Position numbers and translations under genes: made by a program. A stretch of 64,000 nucleotides of DNA from Psychrobacillus sp. OK032 (GTDB lineage Bacteria > Bacillota > Bacilli > Bacillales_A > Planococcaceae): the NCBI RefSeq assembly GCF_900111345.1, contig NZ_FOGY01000007.1:186001-250000 (forward strand), written 5' to 3'. The notes beneath the pieces were generated by a model. It saw only the letters and a list, made by a program, of their open reading frames with translations. It was not told the DNA's origin and ran no database searches. This document shows, in pieces, positions 31,805 to 40,034 of the stretch (positions within the stretch are counted from its first letter, which is position 1; every line of letters starts with the position of its first letter).

Positions 31805-32587
31805 ATGTCACAGATTATTATCGATCACACCGGAAGACAAGTGAATATTCCATCAACACCAAAACGTATTATCTCTATTTGTCCCGCAATAACCGAAACA
31901 CTCTTCGCACTCGGTCTTCAAGATGAAATCGTAGGACGGACAAAATATTGCATTTTCCCCGAGGATATTGTCGAAAGCGTGGAAACCGTTGGTGGTACTA
32001 AAGAAGTGAAAGAGGATAAGATTCGAGCATTACAGCCAGATCTCATCCTAGCTGAAAAAGAGGAAAATACCGCAGAAATAGTAAAAGCTCTTGAAAAAAT
32101 TGCACCTGTATTTGTCTTAGAAGTTCAGACAATCCAAGATTCATATCGATTTATTAATACGCTAGGGACTTTAACAAATAAGGATTCCGAGGCAGATCTT
32201 CTCGTTGACTCTTGTAAAGCTGTATTCCCTTCTTCACGTGAACATGTGAGAAACGCTGCATATGTAATTTGGCGAAAACCATATATGGTCGTTGGAGGAT
32301 CTACTTATATTAATGATGTTCTACACACACTTGGTTTGCATAATCCATTTGCAAAAGAAGATTCAAGATACCCCGCCGTGACGCCGGAAGATCTCGCGGC
32401 TGCAAACCTTGATGTCCTTCTACTCGCTTCTGAACCATTTCCTTACCAAGAAAAACATATAGCAGAATTTCAAGCTTTTTTACCAAACACCAAAATCATA
32501 TTAGTAGAAGGTGAAATGTTTTGGTACGGAGCTAGAATGGAAGTTGCCGGTGCATATTTAGAAAAGTTAACAACAAGGATTGTGTAG
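31805..32587 (+). CDS. BtuF-like cobalamin/metal-binding protein without signal peptide
   Basis: 260 residues of the helical-backbone binding-protein fold (class III): KRIISICPAITETLFALGL, GRTKYCIFPE, ALQPDLILAEKEENT and RYPAVTPEDLAAANLDVLLL. The family normally presents vitamin B12 or iron chelates to an ABC importer from outside the membrane, yet this copy starts directly at the mature domain with no signal and has no transporter genes beside it. It is therefore probably cytoplasmic with a different role. GGAGGAATTCT precedes ATG. Confidence 0.75.
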   Translation: MSQIIIDHTGRQVNIPSTPKRIISICPAITETLFALGLQDEIVGRTKYCIFPEDIVESVETVGGTKEVKEDKIRALQPDLILAEKEENTAEIVKALEKIAPVFVLEVQTIQDSYRFINTLGTLTNKDSEADLLVDSCKAVFPSSREHVRNAAYVIWRKPYMVVGGSTYINDVLHTLGLHNPFAKEDSRYPAVTPEDLAAANLDVLLLASEPFPYQEKHIAEFQAFLPNTKIILVEGEMFWYGARMEVAGAYLEKLTTRIV

Positions 32588-32608
32588 CAATTTCAGCTGC
32601 ACCAATCC

Positions 32609-32881
32609 TTATTCCGACCTTAAACTAATAAGTATCAGGATGATTCCACTAAACAAGCAAATCATTCTCGTCAATGAAATCTTTTCAGCTAGCCCAAATA
32701 AAGCAATTCCTGTCGTAATGATCAATATGCTTGGACCTACTAAAGCTAGTAAAGTATTAATATAAAAAGCTTTTTCCAAATCATTGAATTTTAGCATTAA
32801 CATCGCTGCTGCAATTTCAATACTTCCCGAAAAAATTCTTAATATAATGATTAAAAGAAGTGCTTTTTCAATCAGTATCAA
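32609..32881 (-). CDS. YqhV-like (DUF2619) small membrane protein
   Basis: 90 residues, three membrane helices: FRIFSGSIEIAAAMLMLKF-type first block (here ILRIFSGSIEIAAAMLMLKF), LLALVGPSILIITTGIALFG and LFSGIILILISL. Length and the FSGSIEIAAA motif match the YqhV family found in sporulating Bacilli. Start TTG 32881 with GGAAGAGGG upstream. Function unknown. Confidence 0.65.
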   Translation of the reverse strand: MILIEKALLLIIILRIFSGSIEIAAAMLMLKFNDLEKAFYINTLLALVGPSILIITTGIALFGLAEKISLTRMICLFSGIILILISLRSE

Positions 32882-33026
32882 CGACCCTCTTCCTTATAAC
32901 TTACCCTATCTTTTCCTCTAAATTGTATGCATGCTTATCGACTATTATCAGTTGCTTACTACAATTAGTGAATTGTCGTTTCATTGTATTCATACAATAG
33001 GAATAAACGATAGAGGAGAGATTAAA

Positions 33027-33317
33027 ACGAATCAGAAGAAATACAGAAGACGTAATACAGTGGCATTTACTGTATTAGCTTACTTCACATTATTTGCAGG
33101 TGTTTTCATGTTTAGCATTGGTCTTTATAATGCAGATAATCTAGAACTTAATGAAAAGGGATATTATATAGCCGTAATGATTTTAGTTGCGGTTGGGGCA
33201 ATACTTACACAAAAAGTCACACGTGATAATGCGGAGGATAACGACATCATCGCAGAACAAGAGCAGGAACGGCAGATGAACAACGTGAGGGTACCTACGA
33301 ATTCGAAGGAACTTTAA
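33027..33317 (+). CDS. YiaA/YiaB-like two-helix membrane protein, apparent ACG start
   Basis: The frame KKYRRRNTVAFTVLAYFTLF, then GVFMFSIGLYNAD, NEKGYYIAVMILV and QKVTRDNAED matches the YiaAB two-helix domain. The ribosome site AGAGGAGAG (33012-33020) is six bases from ACG 33027, where ATG is expected; no ATG, GTG or TTG lies between it and the coding homology. The nearest upstream ATG (32931) has no ribosome site. Either ACG is used weakly, or a base changed from ATG. About 96 residues. Confidence 0.6.
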   Translation, partial: TNQKKYRRRNTVAFTVLAYFTLFAGVFMFSIGLYNADNLELNEKGYYIAVMILVAVGAILTQKVTRDNAEDNDIIAEQEQERQMNNVRVPTNSKEL

Positions 33318-33372
33318 GAACTATTCATCGACCACAATGAACGAATTGAATAACTCCCCATTTTTCCCACAC

Positions 33373-33409
33373 AAAAAGTCCTATGTATTTTTTACACAGG
33401 ACTTTTTGT
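33373..33409 (-). terminator. Terminator
   Basis: AAAAAGTCCT pairs with AGGACTTTTT; ends the MarR-MFS operon. Confidence 0.8.
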
Positions 33410-33414
33410 AAACC

Positions 33415-34599
33415 TTAAGATGAATATGAATGGATTTCCTTGTCTTTTCTACCATGCAACATATAATAAATAAAAATTCCAATCACAATTAATACTACCA
33501 ACGATAAATACAATCCTCTAAAGCCAAATACAGGAACTAAATATCCTAATATGAAAGGTCCTAATCCTAACCCAAGATCTAGGAAAATAAAATACGTTGA
33601 ATTCGCCAAGCCCATCCGGTGAGGTGGTGTAACTTTTATAGCTAGTGTCTGTGTAGTAGATTGAAAATTACCATAGCCCAGTCCAATAAGCCCAGCAGCC
33701 AATAAGAAAATGAAAGTAGTTTGTGTTTGGCTCAGTAGTAACATCCCAATTGCGAATAATACTAACCCAGGATAAGCAACACTATTTCCACCTCTACGAT
33801 CTAACAATTTACCGGTAAATGGTCGAGAAATTAGAATGATGATTGCATAAACGAAGAAGTAAAAGCTACCTGCCTTAACTAAATTAATTTCTGCAGCATA
33901 TGAAGTGATAAAAGACAGAATACCTGAGTAAGCAAAAGCCATTACGAACATAGCAATTGACACTGGCACCGCTGTCGATTCGAAATAGTTGGAGAGCTTA
34001 AATCCTTTACTTTCAGAAGTTGCTACATGCTTAATTTGTGGAGCTTTAACAGGAATTGCAATGATTAAACTAAGAATCCCCATTATTAAAGAAAACACAA
34101 AAATGCTCGAAAAACCAGCATAGCCAATCAAAGCAATACCAATCAATGGCCCAATAGCAGTTGATAACACCACACTTAAACTGAAGTAGCTAATTCCTTC
34201 CCCTTTTCTACTAGACGGAATTACTTGTGAAACAATCGTTCCTGATGCAGTAGTAGCCAAGCCTACACCAATACCATGTAATAATCGAATGCCGATTAAT
34301 GCATAAATATTAGTCGGGATAAAATACAATAACGTCACAACAGTAAATATAATGATTCCGGTCACAAGCATTTTTTTGCTTCCGATTTTTTCAATCTGTT
34401 TTCCACCAAATAAACGTCCTATTAACGAACCGATAATAAAAATACTGGCAACTAATCCTGCAGTACTTGTCGAAGCGTTATATGTTTCAATCGAATACGT
34501 TGCCATTGTCACTAACAGCAAATACATCGACAACATTATGACTAAGTTAACTAATGATATGGAAATAAAATCTTTTGACCATAATTTTTCTTTTTGCAT
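33415..34599 (-). CDS. MFS drug exporter
   Basis: 394 residues, twelve membrane helices. Motif A between helices 2 and 3 reads GRLFGGKQIEKIGSKK and helix 5 motif C-like region is STAIGPLIGIALIG, typical of drug:H+ antiporters. It is the second gene of an operon behind a MarR repressor (20-base gap), which fits an inducible exporter. Substrate unknown. Confidence 0.85.
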   Translation of the reverse strand: MQKEKLWSKDFISISLVNLVIMLSMYLLLVTMATYSIETYNASTSTAGLVASIFIIGSLIGRLFGGKQIEKIGSKKMLVTGIIIFTVVTLLYFIPTNIYALIGIRLLHGIGVGLATTASGTIVSQVIPSSRKGEGISYFSLSVVLSTAIGPLIGIALIGYAGFSSIFVFSLIMGILSLIIAIPVKAPQIKHVATSESKGFKLSNYFESTAVPVSIAMFVMAFAYSGILSFITSYAAEINLVKAGSFYFFVYAIIILISRPFTGKLLDRRGGNSVAYPGLVLFAIGMLLLSQTQTTFIFLLAAGLIGLGYGNFQSTTQTLAIKVTPPHRMGLANSTYFIFLDLGLGLGPFILGYLVPVFGFRGLYLSLVVLIVIGIFIYYMLHGRKDKEIHSYSS

Positions 34600-34619
34600 C
34601 TATCTCATCCTTTATTTAA

Positions 34620-35033
34620 CTATAGTTTTCCGGAGATTTCTTTTAATACTCGAGCTACGATTAGTCGTTCCTCTTCGGATATATCTTCTAATAAGCCATT
34701 TTGGAAATGGTCAATTTTTTCCCGCACTTGACCATATACGATTAGCCCCTGTTCCGATAATTGAACAATTTTCACCCTTTTATCATTTCCAGCATGAATT
34801 TCAACATAACCAAGTTCAATTAATCTTTGAACCAATTTCGTCGTAGTTGGTTTTTCTACATTTTGATAAAGGGAAATCTCACCAATCGTCTTTGCTCCTT
34901 CTCTAAAAATGAAATAAATAATGGACCATTGGGCAGTAGTCAGATTGAATGCTGTCAGCAGTACATTCAATTGATTTACATATGGTCGATACATATTTAT
35001 ATATTCATTAAATAGTTGCTTATACGATTCCAT
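34620..35033 (-). CDS. MarR family transcriptional regulator
   Basis: 137 residues. Winged helix with TTAQWSIIYFIFREGAKTIG, recognition helix QNVEKPTTTKLVQRLIELGY and wing HAGNDKRVKIVQLSEQG. Probably represses its own operon and perhaps the divergent YhgE-like gene through the palindrome at 35051-35071. AGAAGGTGA precedes ATG. Confidence 0.87.
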   Translation of the reverse strand: MESYKQLFNEYINMYRPYVNQLNVLLTAFNLTTAQWSIIYFIFREGAKTIGEISLYQNVEKPTTTKLVQRLIELGYVEIHAGNDKRVKIVQLSEQGLIVYGQVREKIDHFQNGLLEDISEEERLIVARVLKEISGKL

Positions 35034-35050
35034 AAAATCACCTTCTTTTT

Positions 35051-35071
35051 AATTAGTTAGTGAAACTAATT
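35051..35071. promoter_or_regulatory. MarR-type operator
   Basis: AATTAGTT-AGTGA-AACTAATT, a perfect 8-bp inverted repeat 18 bases upstream of the MarR start and within the divergent promoter region. Confidence 0.7.
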
Positions 35072-35215
35072 AATAGTATATAATATTTATAATAAAATTG
35101 TCTATCCCATTTACAAATAAATAAAATTCACTTTTCAATGCATACTAACATTTAACAACTATGCATAAGGGAATACTTGGTATGAGTTTACTTCATCGTA
35201 AGGAGGAATGTAGCA

Positions 35216-36424
35216 ATGAAGAGGCTATTAAAAACAAAAGCTACTTGGACGCCGATCTGGATGATTGCATTCCTTATGTTATGCATGATCAGTATTTATT
35301 TACCCGTATTTGGCGGTCCCTCGCAAAGACTAACTAATTTCCCACTAATTATTGTGGATGAAGACACAGGTACATCCTCTTTAGTTACAGCTAAAGAAAT
35401 TGGAAATCATCTCATTCAAGCACAAAATGGACATACGTTTAACTGGAGAATTGTACCGAATAAGGAGGCCGCAGTCAAAGAATTAAAAGACAATCAAGCA
35501 TATGGTGCCTTGATAATTCCAGCTAATTATTCCGATGGTATTACGGAATTACATAATGCCCTAATGACGGGAAAAACAGAAGGAAAGCCAATTATGCTAG
35601 AAATATTAATAAATGAGGGAGGCGGTCTGTCGACAACAGCGATAGCGACTAATGTGTTGGAATCTGTTGCTACTGTTGCTTCAACCGATATTAGTAAGCA
35701 TCTTAAAGAAGATTTACTAAAAAACAATATACTGCTATCGCCGAATATCGCCTTCCTAATGGACGCGCCTATTCAATATACAACGACAAATGTGCTAGAT
35801 CTTCCAGAGAACTCCAATAAGGGAATGACGCCTTTTATGCTTGTCCTGATCACATCCATTTCAGGACTTATGGGAGTGAATATGATTAATGGTTATATTA
35901 AAAATATTACCGGAAAGCTTAGAGACAAAGATTATCTACTAACTGACACGAAAATACTTGTAACTGAACTGCTATTAGGAGTTATTTTAGCTGCAATTGT
36001 TGCTTTCATTTTGCAATTAGCTATTTTCGGATTTTTTAGAAGCTCGCACTCGACAAGCATTTGGTGGATTTTCTTGTTTACATTTCTCTGCTGTATGACG
36101 TTACATTTCCAATTTAAAATTGTTGGACTGTTATTTGGAAAATGGGGCATGCTAGTAATGTTCCCTCTTAATATTATGGGGGTCTTTTCTAGCGGAGGAG
36201 CCGTCCCGATTACATCTTTACCGTTTATCCACCGTTTCTTCAGTACAGTTTTACCTACTCGATATATGGTGGATGGTATGAGGGCACTGCTTTATTATAA
36301 TGGCAAATTACAAGCAGGACTTGGGACCGCCTTATTGGTCATCACCATTTTCTTTATCATTTTTCTCGGATCCTGTATAGCAGTTGGTTATCGCATACAT
36401 CGAAAAGAACAGGCAAATACTTAA
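35216..36424 (+). CDS. YhgE/Pip-like ABC-2 type membrane protein
   Basis: 402 residues. One N-terminal helix, a large external domain (NFPLIIVDEDTGTSS, the YhgE/Pip N-domain, with YGALIIPANYSDGI), then five or six C-terminal helices (GGAVPITSLPFIHRFFSTVL, PTRYMVDGMRALLYY) of ABC-2 permease type. Such proteins are linked to type VII-related or drug efflux functions in Firmicutes. Divergent from the MarR-MFS operon, so co-regulation is likely. Confidence 0.75.
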   Translation: MKRLLKTKATWTPIWMIAFLMLCMISIYLPVFGGPSQRLTNFPLIIVDEDTGTSSLVTAKEIGNHLIQAQNGHTFNWRIVPNKEAAVKELKDNQAYGALIIPANYSDGITELHNALMTGKTEGKPIMLEILINEGGGLSTTAIATNVLESVATVASTDISKHLKEDLLKNNILLSPNIAFLMDAPIQYTTTNVLDLPENSNKGMTPFMLVLITSISGLMGVNMINGYIKNITGKLRDKDYLLTDTKILVTELLLGVILAAIVAFILQLAIFGFFRSSHSTSIWWIFLFTFLCCMTLHFQFKIVGLLFGKWGMLVMFPLNIMGVFSSGGAVPITSLPFIHRFFSTVLPTRYMVDGMRALLYYNGKLQAGLGTALLVITIFFIIFLGSCIAVGYRIHRKEQANT

Positions 36425-36427
36425 TCA

Positions 36428-36464
36428 TTCCAACACCTCTATAATCTACGGTAGAGGTGTTGAA
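36428..36464. terminator. Hairpin between convergent genes
   Basis: TTCCAACACCTCTA pairs with TAGAGGTGTTGAA around ten bases; flanking T tracts are short. Confidence 0.6.
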
Positions 36465-36470
36465 TGCATT

Positions 36471-37730
36471 TTACGCAAGCTCCTCTCTCGGGTTATGCTT
36501 CTTCATAAAAATAATGAATAAACTTGCTAATGCGCAGAATCCACCCGCTAAAAGGAATGCCCAATTATAAGTGCCAAACACATTGTATAATACCCCGCCA
36601 CCAAATGCTGCAACACCTGCACCGACCTGATGCGCCGCCACTATCCAGCCATACATCATCGCACTCTTTTCAATACCGAATCTTCTGCGTGTTAAACCAA
36701 TTGTTGGTGGCACCGTTGCAATCCAATCAAGACCGTAGAATACAGAAAAAATAACAAGCCATGTGATTGACCCTTGTGCAAGTGCAAATGGTAAAAACAA
36801 CAACGATACCCCTCGCAGCAAATAATACCAAAATAGTAACCAACGATTATCAAAACGATCCGATAGCCAACCTGATAATGTCGTTCCTATCAAATCAAAA
36901 ATTCCCATAAAGGCAAGTAATGAAGATGCAGTTATTAAAGGAATTCCAAAACTTATACAATAAGAGATGAAATGTGTCCCTATTAAACCAGTTGTAGATA
37001 ATCCACAAATAAAAAAACTACCTGCGAGTAACCAAAATTCCTTCACTCTCAATCCTTCACCTAAACTTTGTAAAGCTATTTTAAATGGATTACGACTAGC
37101 CTTCTCGACTACCGGTACTTCTGATTCATCTACTTGTCCAAATGCTAAAATTCCCTTTTCCTTCGGTGTATTCTTCATAAATAACCAAATGACAATAAGC
37201 ATAATAACACTTAAAACGAATATTAAACCTGTAGCGTAGCGCCAAGAATACTTCTCAATCAATGCTGCTAAAACCGGTAATAATATTAATTGCCCCGTTG
37301 CAGTGCTCGCAGTCAAAATCCCAACCGCTAGACCTCGTTGTTTTACAAACCATCGATTCGCCACTTGTGTACTTAGAACAGTTAGAAATAAGCCAGAACC
37401 TACACCAATCATAACTCCCCAAATAATAATTAGCTGCCACTCAGTCTGCATAACAAAAGTTAACGCCAACCCAATAGCTAGTGTCATCATGGAATAGATC
37501 ATCATCCGCTTCAATCCAAAAACTTCTACAAATGCTGCCATAAAGGGACCTGAAAACCCGTACAAAAATAAACAAACCGCAAATGCAAACGATATAACAG
37601 GGCGACCCCATCCAAACTCTGCCTCAAACGGCTCAATAAATACACCAGATGATGATCGTACGATGCCGGCTACAATAATAGCAAAGAACGTTACAACTAA
37701 AATAACCCAACTATAATGGACACGTTTCAT
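36471..37730 (-). CDS. MFS transporter, oxalate/monocarboxylate-like (OFA) group
   Basis: 419 residues from ATG 37730 (an in-frame GTG at 37742 lacks a site). Twelve helices; YSWVILVVTFFAIIVAGIVR, FGWGRPVISFAFAVCLFLYG and GSGLFLTVLSTQVANRWF are typical of the monocarboxylate/OFA clade rather than drug exporters. Probably imports or exchanges an organic acid. Monocistronic. Confidence 0.8.
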   Translation of the reverse strand: MKRVHYSWVILVVTFFAIIVAGIVRSSSGVFIEPFEAEFGWGRPVISFAFAVCLFLYGFSGPFMAAFVEVFGLKRMMIYSMMTLAIGLALTFVMQTEWQLIIIWGVMIGVGSGLFLTVLSTQVANRWFVKQRGLAVGILTASTATGQLILLPVLAALIEKYSWRYATGLIFVLSVIMLIVIWLFMKNTPKEKGILAFGQVDESEVPVVEKASRNPFKIALQSLGEGLRVKEFWLLAGSFFICGLSTTGLIGTHFISYCISFGIPLITASSLLAFMGIFDLIGTTLSGWLSDRFDNRWLLFWYYLLRGVSLLFLPFALAQGSITWLVIFSVFYGLDWIATVPPTIGLTRRRFGIEKSAMMYGWIVAAHQVGAGVAAFGGGVLYNVFGTYNWAFLLAGGFCALASLFIIFMKKHNPREELA

Positions 37731-37841
37731 AATTCCGCACACTCTCTTTCTCTATTATTACATTAACTTTATTATACATACAGAAATCTTAATTTTCTTA
37801 CATTTTTCGATAAATTTATTTCCCGAGGAATAATTTTAGAC

Positions 37842-37873
37842 AAAAAAAGAATCCAAACTGACAGTGGATTCTT
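37842..37873 (-). terminator. Terminator
   Basis: AAGAATCCA pairs with TGGATTCTT, followed on the minus strand by seven Ts. Confidence 0.8.
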
Positions 37874-37880
37874 CGTTATT

Positions 37881-38228
37881 TTACACGCTGCTCTGTTTTC
37901 TTTTTTGTATTTTATGCAGAGTATGTGCTGTTCCCCATTCATGCATTGCCACTAAAATGGGCTCTAAACTCTTTCCATATTCAGTAATCGAATACTCTAC
38001 TTTAGGTGGCACTTGAGGGTATACTTTCCGAGCGATAATATCTTCTTCCTCTAATTCTCGTAGCTGATTAGTTAACATTTTCTGCGTGATTCCGGGCACT
38101 CTTCGTTTCAGCTCACTGAATCTTAGCGTACCTCCTTGCAGTAAAGTTAGTAATATAACTGGTTTCCATTTTCCAACTAATATACCTAAAGCATCTTCCA
38201 CGCGACATAATTCTGGCTGCATATCCAT
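37881..38228 (-). CDS. HxlR family transcriptional regulator
   Basis: 115 residues. CRVEDALGILVGKWKPVILL (the family opening with conserved Cys), RFSELKRRVPGITQKMLTNQ (recognition helix) and the wing RKVYPQVPPKVEYSITEYGK. HxlR proteins often sense electrophiles through that Cys. Divergent from a luciferase-like monooxygenase, which it probably controls. Confidence 0.88.
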   Translation of the reverse strand: MDMQPELCRVEDALGILVGKWKPVILLTLLQGGTLRFSELKRRVPGITQKMLTNQLRELEEEDIIARKVYPQVPPKVEYSITEYGKSLEPILVAMHEWGTAHTLHKIQKRKQSSV

Positions 38229-38279
38229 AATCCTTACCTCCTTAGTATCTTTTTGTATACTATACCACTTTTGAGTGCG

Positions 38280-38294
38280 TACTTATATTAAGTA
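38280..38294. promoter_or_regulatory. Palindrome, candidate HxlR operator
   Basis: TACTTATATTAAGTA is a perfect palindrome (6-bp arms, 3-base centre) in the 122-base divergent intergenic region. Confidence 0.45.
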
Positions 38295-38350
38295 AGTTTG
38301 AAGTTTATACTAAGTGTACATATACAAGTATTTTTGGGGGGCAATAATAT

Positions 38351-39409
38351 ATGGAAAAATATCGTATCGATCAAAAGCAAGGCTTAGAATTTGGACTTTA
38401 TACACTAGGTGATCATATACCAAATCCTCACACAGGAGAACGTGTTTCTGCTGGTCAGCGTATTCACGAAATCATTGAATTAGCAAAACTAGCAGAGCAA
38501 GCAGGCATTGATTTTTTTAGCGTCGGGGAAAGTCATCAAGAGTATTTCACTACACAAGCACATTCTGTTGTGTTATCAGCCATTGCACAAGCAACTAGCA
38601 AACTGAAAATCGCCAGTTCATCTACAATTATCAGCACATCCGATCCTGTACGTGTATATGAAGACTTTGCGACGATTGACTTGATTTCTAAAGGAAGAGC
38701 AGAAATCATTGCCGGTCGCGCTTCACGCGTCGGGCTTTTTGAATTATTAGGCTACAATGTTCGAGATTATGAAGAATTGTTTGAAGAGAAGTTCGAACTT
38801 TTATTGAAGATTAATGAAGAAGAAGTGATTAATTGGAGCGGTCAATTCCGCGCTCCATTAAAAAATGCCAAGGTTATTCCACGTCCTCTAAATGGCTCAC
38901 TGCCAATTTGGCGTGCAGTAGGGGGACCACCTGCAAGTGCGATTAAGGCTGGACATGCGGGTGTGCCGATGATGCTCGCTACTTTAGGAGGACCTGCTAC
39001 TAGCTTTAAAGTATCTATTGATGCATACCGAGAAGCTGCCGAGCGTAATGGTTTCGATCCAGCAACTCTTCCAGTAGCAACAGCAGGTTTCTTTTACGCG
39101 GCAGAAACAACACAACAGGCGCTGAGTGAGGCATATCCCCATGTGAACACTGGGATGGAACTAATTAATGGACGAGGATATCCGAAGCAGCACTTCGCTC
39201 AAGGAACGGATACGCGTGACGTTATGAATATCGGTAGTCCGCAACAAATAATCGAAAAAATCCTCTATCAGCATGAGTTATTTGGTCATCAACGTTACAT
39301 CGCACAAATGGATTTTGGTGGTGTCCCATTTGAAAAATTAATGAAAAACATTGAATTGATTGGGACAGAAATTTTACCTGCAATTAAAAAATACACAGCA
39401 AAGAATTAG
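38351..39409 (+). CDS. LLM-class flavin-dependent oxidoreductase
   Basis: 352 residues, bacterial luciferase-like TIM barrel: FGLYTLGDHIPNPHTGE, DFFSVGESHQEYF, KIASSSTIISTSDPVRVYED and RAEIIAGRASRVGLFELLGY (flavin phosphate region). It should use reduced FMN and O2 to oxidise an unknown substrate. Paired with the divergent HxlR regulator, a common redox-responsive arrangement. Confidence 0.87.
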   Translation: MEKYRIDQKQGLEFGLYTLGDHIPNPHTGERVSAGQRIHEIIELAKLAEQAGIDFFSVGESHQEYFTTQAHSVVLSAIAQATSKLKIASSSTIISTSDPVRVYEDFATIDLISKGRAEIIAGRASRVGLFELLGYNVRDYEELFEEKFELLLKINEEEVINWSGQFRAPLKNAKVIPRPLNGSLPIWRAVGGPPASAIKAGHAGVPMMLATLGGPATSFKVSIDAYREAAERNGFDPATLPVATAGFFYAAETTQQALSEAYPHVNTGMELINGRGYPKQHFAQGTDTRDVMNIGSPQQIIEKILYQHELFGHQRYIAQMDFGGVPFEKLMKNIELIGTEILPAIKKYTAKN

Positions 39410-39481
39410 TACATACCCTGTGTATAAGACAATAATAAAAACTAATGATTACTACACCTCTTAGGGATAATGCGTTGTAAG

Positions 39482-39644
39482 AAGTGTCCGCTAGGATTTC
39501 CGCTGCAGGGCGGACGCTTTCCGCGGGGTGAGCGATAAGCCATCACCGCCGCTTCGCGTACGTTGTGATGTCTCATCTGTCTCACTCATCCCGCTGGAGT
39601 CGCCGCCCTTCCGCGAAAATCAAAGGAGCTTGCTGACTGATTAG
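39482..39644 (+). repeat. GC-rich intergenic repeat, copy 2
   Basis: Same block order as copy 1 at 4851: AGTGTCCGCTAGGATTTCC, GGCGGACGCTTTCCGCGGGG, a variable centre rich in CGC, CATCCCGCTGGAGTCGCCGC, and the closing GGAGCTTGCTGACTGATTAG. Inner arms (CGGGGTGAG and CTCATCCCG) pair, giving a long hairpin. It sits in a 600-base gap between the monooxygenase and SwrC-like genes. Confidence 0.8.
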
Positions 39645-39737
39645 TTTCTCGCTTGATAAACCAAAAGTTTAATTAGAATCGAAGAGGAAAATTTAATATT
39701 AGTAAAAATCTCGTAAAATGATCCGGTAAATGGCTAA

Positions 39738-39807
39738 GAGAGACCAATCGGTCATTGAAAGCAATTGATCTTATAAGGAAAGCAACCAATGTACGGAAGC
39801 AATCCAT
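39738..39807 (+). repeat. Degenerate 18-21-bp tandem units
   Basis: Units beginning GAGAGACCAATC, GAAAGCAATTGATC, GAAAGCAACCAATG and GAAGCAATCC follow each other at spacings of 19, 21 and 18 bases. They stand about 95 bases past the long repeat, as the cleaner array does at 5047. Confidence 0.5.
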
Positions 39808-39990
39808 TAATATTATGAAAATAAACATTATTATTTGGTAATTAATAACATAGAAAAGCTCATATTCACTGTTTAATAAGTAATTTTTTTCATAAGATAG
39901 CTGCCACTTTTGGCTTCGCCCTTATAAATAACTTACCTTTTTTAGCAATGGTAAGTCACCGATATGTCTTATTTTATTAATTCTTAAGCA

Positions 39991-40031
39991 AAAAATCCCT
40001 CCAAGATGAAGAATCACCTTGGAGGGATTTT
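39991..40031 (-). terminator. Terminator
   Basis: AAAATCCCTCCAAG pairs with CTTGGAGGGATTTT; T run on the minus strand. Ends the SwrC-like gene. Confidence 0.85.
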
Positions 40032-40034
40032 CTA

